From NCBI RefSeq assembly GCF_021021435.1, contig NZ_JAINWI010000013.1, forward strand, positions 62,001 through 126,000: a stretch of 64,000 bases of DNA, given 5' to 3'. Below the pieces are notes generated by a model. It was not told where the DNA came from. It saw only the letters and a program-made list of their open reading frames with translations, and did no database searches. This stretch comes from Seohaeicola saemankumensis. Lineage in GTDB: Bacteria > Pseudomonadota > Alphaproteobacteria > Rhodobacterales > Rhodobacteraceae. The position numbers were made by a program, and so were the translations under genes. Below are positions 36,524 to 46,767 of the stretch, piece by piece (positions within the stretch are counted from its first letter, which is position 1; every line of letters begins with the position of its first letter).

Positions 36524-37154
36524 ATGAATGCACCTGACTATACGTTCGAAGCAGCTTTGCATGAACGCGGTTTGTCCCGCGTTGCAGGCGTAGACGAGGT
36601 GGGGCGTGGCCCTTTGGCCGGACCCGTCACGGCGGCGGCGGTTGTACTTGATCCGGGGCGGCTTCCGGGCGGATTGAACGATTCCAAGGTCTTGAGCGCG
36701 CGCCGCCGTGCCGATCTGCTGGTGCAGATCACCGCAACAGCCGAGGTTTCGGTCGCGCATGCCTCGGTCGAGGAAATTGACGCGCTTAATATCCTGCGCG
36801 CCAGCCATCTGGCGATGGAGCGCGCCATCGCAGGGCTGTCCCGCCCGCCGGATCATGTGCTGGTCGATGGCAACCTGATCCCGCGCGGTTTGAAGATGCC
36901 GGCGCAGGCAATCATCAAAGGCGATGCGCTGAGCCTGTCGATTGCGGCTGCTTCGATCGTCGCAAAAATGACCCGCGATGCGATCATGTGGGATTTGGCG
37001 CAACAGTTCCCCGGTTACGGGTGGGAGACCAATGCGGGCTATCCGTCAAAAAGCCACAGGTTGGCGCTTCAAAATCTTGGTGTGACCCCTCACCATAGGC
37101 GTTCGTTCAAGCCGGTGCACAACATATTGTATCAACATAAAAATCTAAGTAGCT

Positions 37155-37156
<2 letters not shown>
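36524..37156 (+). CDS. rnhB: Ribonuclease HII
   Basis: This 210-residue enzyme cuts RNA in RNA-DNA hybrids and removes single ribonucleotides. The acidic residues Asp24 and Glu25 lie in [15 protein letters not shown]. Further family motifs are [13 protein letters not shown] and [17 protein letters not shown] 36524 is chosen; an upstream ATG (36467) lies inside the preceding terminator hairpin. It is followed by ccrM 88 bp later. Confidence 0.95.
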
Positions 37157-38360
<1,204 letters not shown>

Positions 38361-38419
38361 TCCTGTCAGGGAACAGAACACCGCCGGTGTTCATGGCCTG
38401 ACATCATGAACACTACACT

Positions 38420-38448
38420 GCTCCGCCATATTACGGCGGAGCTTTTTT
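38420..38448 (+). terminator. Rho-independent terminator after ccrM
   Basis: GCTCCGCC (38420-38427) and GGCGGAGC (38435-38442) form a perfect 8-bp stem with a 7-base loop, followed by TTTTTT. It is 60 bp past the ccrM stop. Confidence 0.92.
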
Positions 38449-38478
38449 GCGTTCTCGCACTATCCTGCCCGCAATTCT

Positions 38479-38518
38479 TCTTGCGTCCAATATCCCGGGG
38501 TCCGGGGCAGCGCCCCGG
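38479..38518 (-). repeat. Dispersed intergenic element, copy 2 (terminator-like), after alkB
   Basis: CCGGGGC/GCCCCGG (38502-38518, 3-base loop) is followed on the minus strand by CCCCGGG and TATT-GGAC-GCAAGA (38479-38492). It sits 12 bp past the alkB stop on the same strand, so it probably terminates alkB. The layout matches copy 1 at 16828-16883, and the core recurs at 43302-43315. Confidence 0.65.
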
Positions 38519-38530
38519 TCTTGCTGCCTG

Positions 38531-39673
38531 TCACGGCGGCGGCGGATTGAGCGCCTTATTGTAGGGTTTCCAGTCGGTGATCTCGGGGTAATACATCTCG
38601 CGCCAGCGCCGCACTCGCGGGTTCATGAGGTGTCGCCAGACGGGCGGCACCATGGCCGCCATGGTCATCAGCGGATAGCCATAGGGCAGTTGAGGCGCCT
38701 CGGCTTGTGTGTAGTTTTGCAGCAGCGGGAAGCGCCGGTCGGGTTTGTAGTGGTGGTCGGAATGGCGTTGCAGGTTGATCAGCAGCCAGTTCGACGCCTT
38801 ATGCGCGGCATTCCACGAATGGTGCGGTTTGACATGCTCGTATTTGCCGCTTCCCAGATGTTTGCGGGTCAGGCCGTAATGTTCGATATAATTCACCAGT
38901 TCCAGCTGCCAGATTGCGATCCATGCCTGCCAGATGAACAGCGCCAGACCGGACCAGCCGCCAATGACGAATGCCAGCAGCAGCATTGCCGCTTGCATGA
39001 TCCAATAGCGGAAGAAAGGGTTGGACAGATCTGTCCATGGCAAATTGCGCCGTGCCAGCATGTCACGCTCTGCCTTGAAGGCCGAAGCCAGGGACTGCCG
39101 CAAAACACGCGGGAAAAAGCGGTGGAAACCCTCGTTGTAGCGCGCGGTTACAGGATCGCGCGAGGTGCCGACATGCCAGTGATGCACCAGCAAATGCTCG
39201 GACCGGAAATGCGAATAAAGAACCATCGCCAGCAGCAGGTCTGCCAACCGGCGCTCGGTCTTGTTCTTCTGGTGCATCAATTCATGGCTGTAGTTGATGC
39301 CGACTGTCCCCGTGATGACGCCCACGCCGAAGAACAGCAGGATCTTTTCCAGACTGGACAGATGGCCTGTGTGTGTCACGTACCATATCAGCCCGAACAG
39401 CGTCAGAAACTGCGCAGGAGCCCAGATCAGTGTGATAGCGCGATACCATGTCAGCTTGCTTTCTTCGATGTCGGGGTCGGCGTTTTCTTGGTAAAGCCCC
39501 AGTAAAGCATCCAGAAAACTGAAGAAATACCATGTCATCACCGGCAGCAGGATCACTGTCCATCCGCCTTGGACAGCACCAAGCCACGCAACTGGTATCA
39601 AGATCAGCGACATCCAGAAAGGAAGAGCACGCCCGATGCGGGCAACCTGTTCGGCAGGGATCAACATGGGCAT
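38531..39673 (-). CDS. alkB: Alkane 1-monooxygenase (AlkB-type membrane di-iron hydroxylase)
   Basis: This 380-residue inner-membrane enzyme oxidises terminal CH3 groups of alkanes or similar chains. The histidine motifs are HELMH, EHLLVHHWHVG, NYIEHYGL and LQRHSDHH, and there are about six hydrophobic segments. The start is ATG 39673, with GGGAG 6 bases upstream; a TTG at 39688 has no such site. No rubredoxin or rubredoxin reductase gene is near, so its electron donor must be encoded elsewhere. It is 27 bp downstream of mutY. Confidence 0.92.
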   Translation of the reverse strand: MPMLIPAEQVARIGRALPFWMSLILIPVAWLGAVQGGWTVILLPVMTWYFFSFLDALLGLYQENADPDIEESKLTWYRAITLIWAPAQFLTLFGLIWYVTHTGHLSSLEKILLFFGVGVITGTVGINYSHELMHQKNKTERRLADLLLAMVLYSHFRSEHLLVHHWHVGTSRDPVTARYNEGFHRFFPRVLRQSLASAFKAERDMLARRNLPWTDLSNPFFRYWIMQAAMLLLAFVIGGWSGLALFIWQAWIAIWQLELVNYIEHYGLTRKHLGSGKYEHVKPHHSWNAAHKASNWLLINLQRHSDHHYKPDRRFPLLQNYTQAEAPQLPYGYPLMTMAAMVPPVWRHLMNPRVRRWREMYYPEITDWKPYNKALNPPPP

Positions 39674-39700
39674 CGGTGGCTCCCGCAACGGTTTATCTAA

Positions 39701-40789
39701 TCACATATCAGTGTCGAACACCGGTCTCGCAAGGTCAAAGATCTTTCGCATCACCGTGGGCAGGTCCGAGGGCGTGAAAGCCTCGCGCGCAAGGAAGTGC
39801 CCCGTTTCGGGGTCTGCGTCCAGCGGAAGCTCCACGACATAAATCCGCAGTCGCAAATGGAAATGCGTGAAAGTGTGCCGCGCCTCGGCCTCAAGCGGTT
39901 GCCAGTCAGCCCTGATTGGCGGGGTTTCCTGTGGCATAGCTTCCGCCCAGTCACTGCCGGGCCAGCCCAGCATGCCGCCCAGAAGGCCGCGATCGGGGCG
40001 TCGTTCCAGAAGATAGGCTCCATCCTTGCGGCGTGCGACATAGGCCATCCCGAACCTGACAGGTTGCGGTTTCTTGGGCGTCTTGCGGGGCAGTTCCGCT
40101 GCGGTGCCGTTCGCCCTTGCCTGACAGGGGGTGCGCCACGGGCAAATCCCGCAAGCGGGCTTGCGCGGGGTGCAGATCGTGGCACCCAGATCCATCACCG
40201 CCTGTGCGTAATCGCCGGGTCGCGTTTCGGGCGTCATTGCGGCAGCGGCCTCGGTCAGTTCCGGTTTTGCGGCTGGCAATGGTCTGTGGATATCATGCAG
40301 ACGCGCCATCACGCGCTCAACATTGCCGTCCACCACGGTTTCCGCGCGGCCAAATGCAATCGCGGCAATGGCCGAGGCTGTATAGGGTCCGATCCCCGGC
40401 AGGCGTAGCAGTTCCTCCCGCGTGTCGGGAAAGACACCGCCGTGATCGGCAACAACCGCGCGGGCGCATTTCAGCAGGTTGCGTGCGCGGGCATAATAGC
40501 CAAGGCCGGCCCATTCCCCCATGACATCGGCATCCTCGGCTGCCGCCAGATCGGAGACACGGGGCCAGCGTATTGTGAAACGTTCGAAATAGGCTTTTAC
40601 GGCCGCCACGGTCGTTTGCTGCAACATGACCTCGGACAGCCAGATGCGATAGGGGTCGGGACGGGTGCCAACCTTGCTCTGATCCGGTGGCACGCGCCAC
40701 GGCAGGTCGCGGGCATGCCGGTCATACCAGTCCAGCAGACCGGCAGAGAGATCCGGCACAGTGTCTACTGACGGTTGGGCGTCACGCAA
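39701..40789 (-). CDS. mutY: A/G-specific adenine glycosylase MutY
   Basis: This 362-residue enzyme removes adenine opposite 8-oxoguanine. The HhH is LPGIGPYTASAIAAIAFG, and the catalytic Asp is in VDGNVERV. The [4Fe-4S] ligands have the C-x6-C-x2-C-x5-C spacing (CTPRKPACGICPWRTPC). A NUDIX-like C-terminal domain follows. The start appears to be TTG 40789, after GGGGATAAAGA; GTG 40759 is the alternative. It is the divergent neighbour of the DUF721 gene. Confidence 0.93.
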   Translation of the reverse strand: MRDAQPSVDTVPDLSAGLLDWYDRHARDLPWRVPPDQSKVGTRPDPYRIWLSEVMLQQTTVAAVKAYFERFTIRWPRVSDLAAAEDADVMGEWAGLGYYARARNLLKCARAVVADHGGVFPDTREELLRLPGIGPYTASAIAAIAFGRAETVVDGNVERVMARLHDIHRPLPAAKPELTEAAAAMTPETRPGDYAQAVMDLGATICTPRKPACGICPWRTPCQARANGTAAELPRKTPKKPQPVRFGMAYVARRKDGAYLLERRPDRGLLGGMLGWPGSDWAEAMPQETPPIRADWQPLEAEARHTFTHFHLRLRIYVVELPLDADPETGHFLAREAFTPSDLPTVMRKIFDLARPVFDTDM

Positions 40790-40871
40790 TCTTTATCCCC
40801 TTTGACCCGCTTATTGTCTGGTATCGGCTCATATGGCCATTAGAATAGAGCGCAAGCGAAGGATGCAAGTC

Positions 40872-41381
40872 ATGGCCGCAAGGCGCCCCACAGCACATCA
40901 GTTTACCCGCGCCGCGACCTTGCTGCAGGGTCAAATCCGGCGTGCGGGCGAGACACGCGGATTCGCAGTGACGCGCCTTCTGACCCATTGGCCCGAAATC
41001 GTGGGCGAGGATGTGGCCCGCGTCGCAAGGCCCGTCGAGGTTTCCTACGGGCGGCAGGGCATGGGTGCGACCCTGTCGGTGCTGACGACGGGGTCGCAGG
41101 CCCCTATGCTCGAGATGCAGAAGGAACGCCTGCGGGAAAAGGTCAATGCAGTTTATGGCTACAATGCCATAGCGCGTATCCGTATCACGCAGACCGCACC
41201 CAACGGCTTTGCCGAGGGTCAGGCGGATTTCAGCTATGCGCCGAAATCGCGCCTGACATCTGCTCCTGATCCAGTCGTGACGCGCAGCGCGGCAGCAGTT
41301 GCCGAAGGTGTGGGCGATGAAAAACTGCGGGCAGCGATTGAATCGCTGGCCCGTAACGTTCTATCCAGACCGAAACAATAG
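40872..41381 (+). CDS. DUF721 protein (DciA-like helicase loader candidate)
   Basis: This 169-residue protein has a DUF721 core at about residues 10-95 (LTHWPEIVGEDVARVARPVEV) and a flexible C-terminal tail. DciA proteins load the replicative helicase in bacteria that lack DnaC. Membership is judged from these segments only. ATG 40872 is preceded by AAGGA at suitable spacing; ATG 40833 and 40863 are alternatives. It lies between mutY and dsbA, an order seen in other Rhodobacterales. Confidence 0.8.
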   Translation: MAARRPTAHQFTRAATLLQGQIRRAGETRGFAVTRLLTHWPEIVGEDVARVARPVEVSYGRQGMGATLSVLTTGSQAPMLEMQKERLREKVNAVYGYNAIARIRITQTAPNGFAEGQADFSYAPKSRLTSAPDPVVTRSAAAVAEGVGDEKLRAAIESLARNVLSRPKQ

Positions 41382-41430
41382 GCGGCACATTCAGGTTGCC
41401 TCCCGATACTTGCAGAAAAGGTGTAGACAT

Positions 41431-42093
41431 ATGAACCGCAGAACCGCCCTGATTGGCATTTCCGCCGTGGCTTTGGCCGCTGGCGGCTGGTCGCTGGCTC
41501 TCACGTCCAGCGGCACCATGCCCGAACTTGGTATGGCTAACGCACAGACTGCAGATGTCGATACTTCGGGCATCGTCGAGATGGTGCTTGGTGCCGATGA
41601 CGCGCCGGTCACCTTGATCGAATATGCCTCGTTCACTTGCCCGCATTGCGCGACATTCCATAACGGCCCTCTCAAGCAACTCAAGGCCGATTATGTGGAT
41701 ACCGGCAAGGTAAAGTTCATCTATAGGGACGTCTATTTCGACCGTTTCGGTTTGTGGGCTGCCATGGTCGCGCGCTGTGAGCCATCCAAGTTTTTTGGTA
41801 TTGCCGATCTTCTCTACCAGCAGCAGTCCGAATGGATCGCGGGCGGCGGCGATCCGGCCCTGATCGCAGAAAACCTGCGCAGGATCGGACGTGTGGCGGG
41901 ATTGGAAAACGCGCAGCTTGAGGCGTGCCTTGCAGACAATGACAACGCGCAGGCGCTTGTTGCGTGGTACCAACAGAATGCCGAGGCAGACGATGTGAAC
42001 TCGACCCCGACGCTCGTGATCGACGGGGAAAAGCACGGCAACATGGCCTATGCCGACCTCAAAGCTATTCTGGACGAAAAACTGGGTGAATGA
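41431..42093 (+). CDS. DsbA-family thiol-disulfide oxidoreductase
   Basis: This 220-residue protein has an N-terminal signal (RRTALIGISAVALAAGG, TAT-like arginine pair) and a thioredoxin-fold active site C70-P-H-C73. The cis-Pro loop STPTLVI is near residue 190. It likely acts in the periplasm as an oxidase or isomerase. ATG 41431 is chosen; AAAAGGTG lies upstream. Its stop overlaps the start of the CoA-transferase gene (4 bp), an unusual pairing. Confidence 0.9.
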   Translation: MNRRTALIGISAVALAAGGWSLALTSSGTMPELGMANAQTADVDTSGIVEMVLGADDAPVTLIEYASFTCPHCATFHNGPLKQLKADYVDTGKVKFIYRDVYFDRFGLWAAMVARCEPSKFFGIADLLYQQQSEWIAGGGDPALIAENLRRIGRVAGLENAQLEACLADNDNAQALVAWYQQNAEADDVNSTPTLVIDGEKHGNMAYADLKAILDEKLGE

Positions 42094-43211
42094 TGGACGC
42101 TCCGCTTGCCGGCCTGAAGGTCATCGAACTGGCACGTATTCTGGCTGGTCCATGGGCTGGCCAGACACTTGCCGAACTGGGTGCCGAAGTCATCAAGGTG
42201 GAATCGCCCGAAGGCGATGACACGCGCCAATGGGGTCCGCCCTTTGTCGAGCGTGAGGGCGACAGGTCCGCGTCGTATTTCCATTCCTGCAATCGCGGCA
42301 AGTCCAGCGTCACAGTCGATTTCCGCACTCCCGAAGGGCAGAAGAAAGTCCTGGAGATGGTGCGCGATGCCGATATCCTGATCGAGAATTTCAAGCTGGG
42401 CGGTCTGAAGAAATACGGTCTGGACTATGCCAGCCTTTCGGCCATTAACCCCGGATTGATCTATTGTTCCATCACCGGTTTTGGGCAGACGGGGCCATAT
42501 GCCCATCGTGCGGGCTATGACTACATCATTCAGGGCATGTCCGGTCTGATGTCGATCACTGGCGAACCCGACGGCCAGCCGCAGCGCGTGGGCGTGGCGG
42601 TGACGGATCTGTTCACGGGTGTCTATTCCGTGGCAGGCATCCTTGCCGCGCTTTACCAACGCAGCCGGACAGGGCGTGGCCAGCAGGTCGATATGGCCCT
42701 GATGGATGTGGCGGTTTCGGTCACGGCCAATCAGGCAATGAACTACTTGACCACTGGCACACCGCCCGGGCGAACAGGGAATTATCATCCTAACCTGACA
42801 CCTTATCAGGTGTTCGATTGTGCGGACGGCCATATTATAATAGCGACCGGCAATGACGGCCAGTATCAGCGGCTATGCCAGCTGTTGGGGTTGGACTGGA
42901 TGGTGACGGATGCGAAGTTCCTTAAGAACGCAGACCGTGTGGCGAACCGGCTCGAGATGATCGCGCTTCTAAGTGGTGAGATAGCTAAGCGGAGCAAGGC
43001 CGATCTGCTGGCGGGGTGCGAGGCCAGCGGGATTCCTGCCGGACCGATCAATGACATGGCCGAGGTCTTTGCCGATCCGCATGTCATCGCGCGCGGCATG
43101 CAGATCGAACCGGGTGGCATCCCGGGCGTACGGGGGCCGATCCGGTACTCGGACGCTGAACTGGCGTTGGACCGCCCCGCACCGAAACTGGGGCAGGAAA
43201 ACGCAGGCTGA
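42090..43211 (+). CDS. CaiB/BaiF (family III) CoA-transferase
   Basis: This 373-residue enzyme moves CoA between carboxylic acids via an aspartyl-CoA intermediate. The catalytic Asp is in AVTDLFTGVYSV near residue 170. N-terminal GLKVIELARILAGPWAGQTLAELGAEVIKVE and the NPGLIYCSITGFGQTGPY segment are typical. Substrates cannot be named. It is coupled to the DsbA gene by ATGA overlap. Confidence 0.93.
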   Translation: MMDAPLAGLKVIELARILAGPWAGQTLAELGAEVIKVESPEGDDTRQWGPPFVEREGDRSASYFHSCNRGKSSVTVDFRTPEGQKKVLEMVRDADILIENFKLGGLKKYGLDYASLSAINPGLIYCSITGFGQTGPYAHRAGYDYIIQGMSGLMSITGEPDGQPQRVGVAVTDLFTGVYSVAGILAALYQRSRTGRGQQVDMALMDVAVSVTANQAMNYLTTGTPPGRTGNYHPNLTPYQVFDCADGHIIIATGNDGQYQRLCQLLGLDWMVTDAKFLKNADRVANRLEMIALLSGEIAKRSKADLLAGCEASGIPAGPINDMAEVFADPHVIARGMQIEPGGIPGVRGPIRYSDAELALDRPAPKLGQENAG

Positions 43212-43301
43212 GGGGGCGTATCCCGTCGAGCGACATTTCTCTTGGGGGGAAAGGCCTCTTGCTCCACCGCTTGCGTCTGTTTTCGAGCGTCGGAGTTTGA
43301 G

Positions 43302-43315
43302 TATTTTTGGCAAGA
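43302..43315 (+). repeat. Dispersed intergenic element core, copy 3 (TATT-N4-GCAAGA)
   Basis: TATTTTTGGCAAGA matches the cores at 16870-16883 and 38479-38492 in the TATT-N4-GCAAGA pattern. It lies in the 187-bp gap after the CoA-transferase gene, on the same strand. No clear hairpin precedes it here. Nothing else is seen in this gap. Confidence 0.45.
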
Positions 43316-43398
43316 TGAGCCGAGTTTAAGGGCTTTGGGCGTGGACGCCTGTGGCGCAGGTTACGGCTGGTCATATGCGGCAGGAAGCAGATCAGCGC

Positions 43399-44400
43399 CT
43401 ATCCGGATGAGGTCAGCAAGGACCGAAGACGGCCGCGCAGCAGGTCGGGCTGATCCAGCGAAAGACGCACTGGTAGCGTGATGACCTTGGACCGGAAAGC
43501 AGGCGGTAGGCGCACGGCGTCTTTCTCGGTGGTGACAAGCTGCGCGCCGCGCAGTTTTGCCTCGTTTTCCAGCCGTGTCATCAAGGCTTGTGTCAGGGGT
43601 TGGTGATCCTCAAGCGCTTCGGCACGTATCAGGTTGGCCCCAAGACTGCGCAGGGTGGCAAAGAACTTCTCGGGATGGCCGATCCCCGCGAAGGCGAGAA
43701 AGGGTGTGTCGGTCCATGTCATGCCGGTTTGCAAAGGCTCTAACTGTCCGGTGGCGTGGGGGATGGCCACAGCGTCATCCCATTGCGCGGCAAACACCGT
43801 CTGCGCTTGGGCGGGACCGATGGACAAAAGGATATCCGCGCGGGCCAGTCCGGTTCCGACAGATTCGCGCAGCGGTCCTGCGGGTAGGCATCGCCCGTTG
43901 CCAAAACCTTTGACAGCATCGACCACGACGATGGACAGATCCTTATGCAAGGCGGGGTCCTGAAAGCCATCATCAAGCAGGATCACATCCGCCCCCGCAG
44001 CCACAGCCGCCTCTGCACCTGCCACGCGGTCGCGCGCGATCCAAACCCGTGCGAAAGCGGCCAACAACAACGGCTCGTCGCCCGTCTGTGCCGCTTTGTG
44101 GTGACGCGGATCAACCTCGACAGGGCCTTGCAGCGTGCCCCCATAGCCTAGCGAGACAACATGCGGTTCCAGATGCAACTCCTGCAACAGCTGTATCAAG
44201 GCGATCACGGTCGGGGTCTTGCCGGTTCCACCCGCATTCAGGTTGCCAACGCAGACAACCGGCACCTTGACCCGCACTGTGGGCCGCTGCGCCAACCTGC
44301 GCGATGTTCCGCGAGCATAGAGTGCGCCAAGCGGGGCCAGAAGCCGCGCCAGCAATGCGGGTTTGTCGGGCGTGGTGAACCAGAAATCCGGCGCGCGCAT
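43399..44400 (-). CDS. lpxK: Tetraacyldisaccharide 4'-kinase LpxK
   Basis: This 333-residue inner-membrane kinase phosphorylates the 4' position of the lipid A precursor. The P-loop is in [17 protein letters not shown] (near residues 52-68). [22 protein letters not shown] follows in the middle. The N-terminal membrane anchor region is short. ATG 44400 is chosen, overlapping the waaA stop by one base; the longer open frame from 44487 would lie inside waaA. It is the last gene of the operon with waaA, DUF4170, cysQ and pmbA-like genes. Confidence 0.93.
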   Translation of the reverse strand: MRAPDFWFTTPDKPALLARLLAPLGALYARGTSRRLAQRPTVRVKVPVVCVGNLNAGGTGKTPTVIALIQLLQELHLEPHVVSLGYGGTLQGPVEVDPRHHKAAQTGDEPLLLAAFARVWIARDRVAGAEAAVAAGADVILLDDGFQDPALHKDLSIVVVDAVKGFGNGRCLPAGPLRESVGTGLARADILLSIGPAQAQTVFAAQWDDAVAIPHATGQLEPLQTGMTWTDTPFLAFAGIGHPEKFFATLRSLGANLIRAEALEDHQPLTQALMTRLENEAKLRGAQLVTTEKDAVRLPPAFRSKVITLPVRLSLDQPDLLRGRLRSLLTSSG

Positions 44401-45635
44401 CACAAGGCAACCTTGCGGTCGAGCGTGTCCTGAATAAGTTCCATCACGCGGTCGGTTACCTCGGCCCCCGAAGTGGTGACTTCCCAAGCGGCATGGGCCA
44501 TCGAGGCCGCCTGATCCGGCGCGGTCAGCAGGGTCACAGCTGCTGCAAGTGACTCCGCGTCGCGGACCACTCTTGCTGCACCAGCATTGGCCAGCCGCGC
44601 ATAGGTGGTTCGATGGCGGCTAATATTCGGACCATGCAAGATCGCCGACCCAAGGCCTGCCGGCTCGAACGGGTCTTGCCCGCCATGGCCTGCCTCCAGG
44701 GAACTGGCCATGAATGTGACCGGCGCAAGCCTGTACCACAGCCCCATTTCCCCCCGCGTATCGGCCACAAGGATCTGGCTGCTTTCATCGGGATGTTCTC
44801 CCCGCGACCATTGTGCGACACGCCAGCCTTCAGCGCGCAGCGCCTGTGTCATGTCCTCTCCATCGGTAATCGTGTCGGGCACGATGATCAGCAGGCGCCG
44901 ATGCGCGCTACGCAAGGCGATGCGATGTGCGGCGACCACAAGCGGCATCTCACCGGGTTGGACCATCGCGGCCAGCCATACGGGACGACCGTCCAGAACG
45001 CGGGCCATCAGGTCGCGTGCAGCCTCGTTGCAGGGCAGGGCGGCGGTGCCTTCGATCAAAGGTCCGGTGATGGTGATATCCTGCGCCGCAACACCCAGTT
45101 TCAGAAGGCGGTTTGCGGAGTTTGCGGTGCTGGCCAGAACCTTGCCGAACCGGCGCAGGGTGCCGCGCGTCAGATCTGTCATCCAGCGCCATCTGCTGGT
45201 GCCAAACCCCGTTTCGTCTGCATCTATCAGAAACAGGGGGATGGCACGATCGGCGGCTTTGTTGATCAGGGCAGGCCGCAGATGACCGCCAGCCCAAAGG
45301 CACATGTCAGGGGTCCAGTGATCCAGAAAGGCCGCTATATTTTCGGGTGTTTCCGCAGGAACGGGCAGGACCGTGACGAACGGTCTTACATTATCAGGCG
45401 GTGGAAGGTCCGGCACAAGCGTCAGCAGCAGGTTCAGATCGGGACGATGAGCGCGCAGGCGCGTCGTGATCTGGATTAGTGCAGCCGCGCGGGTTTCCGA
45501 GGTGGCATGCCCCCAGATCAATTCACCCGACGGGCGCGCAACACCCCGGTTGGCGGTGTCGCCACCCGAGTTGCTCTCGCCGGATCGCTGGCGCGACAGG
45601 GCAAGATAGGCTGACAGGCTGATAGACCGTGTCAT
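44400..45635 (-). CDS. waaA: 3-deoxy-D-manno-octulosonic acid transferase (Kdo transferase)
   Basis: This 411-residue GT30 enzyme adds Kdo to the lipid A precursor. The [12 protein letters not shown] block (near 40-51), [39 protein letters not shown] and the late [19 protein letters not shown] are the usual features. The hydrophobic start is weak compared with E. coli WaaA. It overlaps lpxK by one base and follows DUF4170 by 6 bp, so it is part of a lipid A/Kdo operon. Confidence 0.9.
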   Translation of the reverse strand: MTRSISLSAYLALSRQRSGESNSGGDTANRGVARPSGELIWGHATSETRAAALIQITTRLRAHRPDLNLLLTLVPDLPPPDNVRPFVTVLPVPAETPENIAAFLDHWTPDMCLWAGGHLRPALINKAADRAIPLFLIDADETGFGTSRWRWMTDLTRGTLRRFGKVLASTANSANRLLKLGVAAQDITITGPLIEGTAALPCNEAARDLMARVLDGRPVWLAAMVQPGEMPLVVAAHRIALRSAHRRLLIIVPDTITDGEDMTQALRAEGWRVAQWSRGEHPDESSQILVADTRGEMGLWYRLAPVTFMASSLEAGHGGQDPFEPAGLGSAILHGPNISRHRTTYARLANAGAARVVRDAESLAAAVTLLTAPDQAASMAHAAWEVTTSGAEVTDRVMELIQDTLDRKVAL

Positions 45636-45641
45636 GAAGTT

Positions 45642-45884
45642 TCAGCCAATCTCCTTGGTCGGAGATGTTTCGGTTCCCTCGTCCAGCATACGGTGCATAT
45701 GTGAGATAAAATAGCGCACATGTGCATCATCCACCGTCCGCTGCGCTTCTGCCTTCCAAGCGCGATAGGCGCTGGCGTAGTTGGGGAAGATCCCGACGAT
45801 ATGCAGGTTGTCGACATCGCGGAACTGGGTTGTGTCCGGACTGGTCAACTCGCCGCCGAAAACAAGGTGCAGACGCTGTGTCAT
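45642..45884 (-). CDS. DUF4170-domain small protein
   Basis: This 80-residue protein is of unknown function. The sequence RLHLVFGGELTSPDTTQFRD followed by VGIFPNYASAYRAWKAEAQ shows it is of the DUF4170 type. In Rhodobacterales it accompanies waaA and cysQ, so an envelope or LPS-linked role is plausible but unproven. It lies 6 bp upstream of waaA on the same strand. Confidence 0.8.
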   Translation of the reverse strand: MTQRLHLVFGGELTSPDTTQFRDVDNLHIVGIFPNYASAYRAWKAEAQRTVDDAHVRYFISHMHRMLDEGTETSPTKEIG

Positions 45885-45987
45885 CGGGTTCTCCTTCAGA
45901 GTATCTGCTTAGGGTAAGCGCTGTGCCGGTCGGTCGCAAGCTATGTCAAAACAGCCTGCCGGCCTCGGGGGGACTCGTTTTGCCCGA

Positions 45988-46767
45988 TCACCGCGCCAGA
46001 CGACTGGACAGCGCCTGATGCAAGCCAGCGCCAGCCGCGATCACACCGTTGACCTGTGGATGCGGGTTGTTGAACCGCAAGGTTCCCCCTGTCCGATCGG
46101 TGCCCAGTGCGCCCGCCTCTTGCAGAATCAACGCACCGGCGGCGATGTCCCATTCCCAGCTTGGGCGTAACGTCAGCATCGCGTCAAAGCGACCTTCGGC
46201 CACCAGTGACAACCTATAGGCCAGTGACGGGCGATGATGGCGCACCATCTGCGGCACCTCGCGCCCACGCCAGTTTTGCGGTTCATAGGACGGCTTGGTG
46301 GCCAGAATGGATGCGCCAGACAGGTTCTGCTGGTCCGAGGCGCGGATCGCCTGCCCGTTCAGAGATGCGCCAAGCCCCGCAGCGGCGCTGTAAAGCTTGG
46401 CCTTCAGCGGCAGAAAAACCACCGCCGCGATGATCCGCCCCTCATCCGCCACGGCAAGGGAATGCGCCCAAGTGGCAGAGCCTTCGATGAAACTGCGTGT
46501 GCCGTCGATCGGATCGACAATAAACACCCGCCGCCGCGACAGGCGGTCGGGGTTATCCGGTGTTTCCTCGGACAGCCAGCCGTAATCGGGGCGCGCCGAC
46601 ATGAGCCGTGTCCGTAACAAGGCATCCACGGCAAGGTCGGCCTCGGTCACCGGACCCTCATTCCCGCCTTTGTCCCAACGCTTGGCATCGGGACCGCTAT
46701 AGCGCGTCGCCAGACTGCCCGCCTCATGCGCGGCAGAGATCAGCAGTTTGAGATCAGTCGCCGGCAA
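45988..46767 (-). CDS. cysQ: Inositol-monophosphatase-family protein, CysQ-like (3',5'-bisphosphate nucleotidase)
   Basis: This 259-residue Mg2+ phosphatase has the metal motifs SEETP (Glu67-68), DPIDGT (Asp85, Asp88) and WEWDIAAG (Asp near 208). This pattern fits CysQ, which removes the 3'-phosphate of PAP. Family IMPases that use inositol phosphate are similar. It would serve the sulfotransferase at 1282 by clearing PAP (inference). Its start overlaps the pmbA-like gene by 14 bp. The gene symbol is a best guess. Confidence 0.75.
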   Translation of the reverse strand: MPATDLKLLISAAHEAGSLATRYSGPDAKRWDKGGNEGPVTEADLAVDALLRTRLMSARPDYGWLSEETPDNPDRLSRRRVFIVDPIDGTRSFIEGSATWAHSLAVADEGRIIAAVVFLPLKAKLYSAAAGLGASLNGQAIRASDQQNLSGASILATKPSYEPQNWRGREVPQMVRHHRPSLAYRLSLVAEGRFDAMLTLRPSWEWDIAAGALILQEAGALGTDRTGGTLRFNNPHPQVNGVIAAGAGLHQALSSRLAR

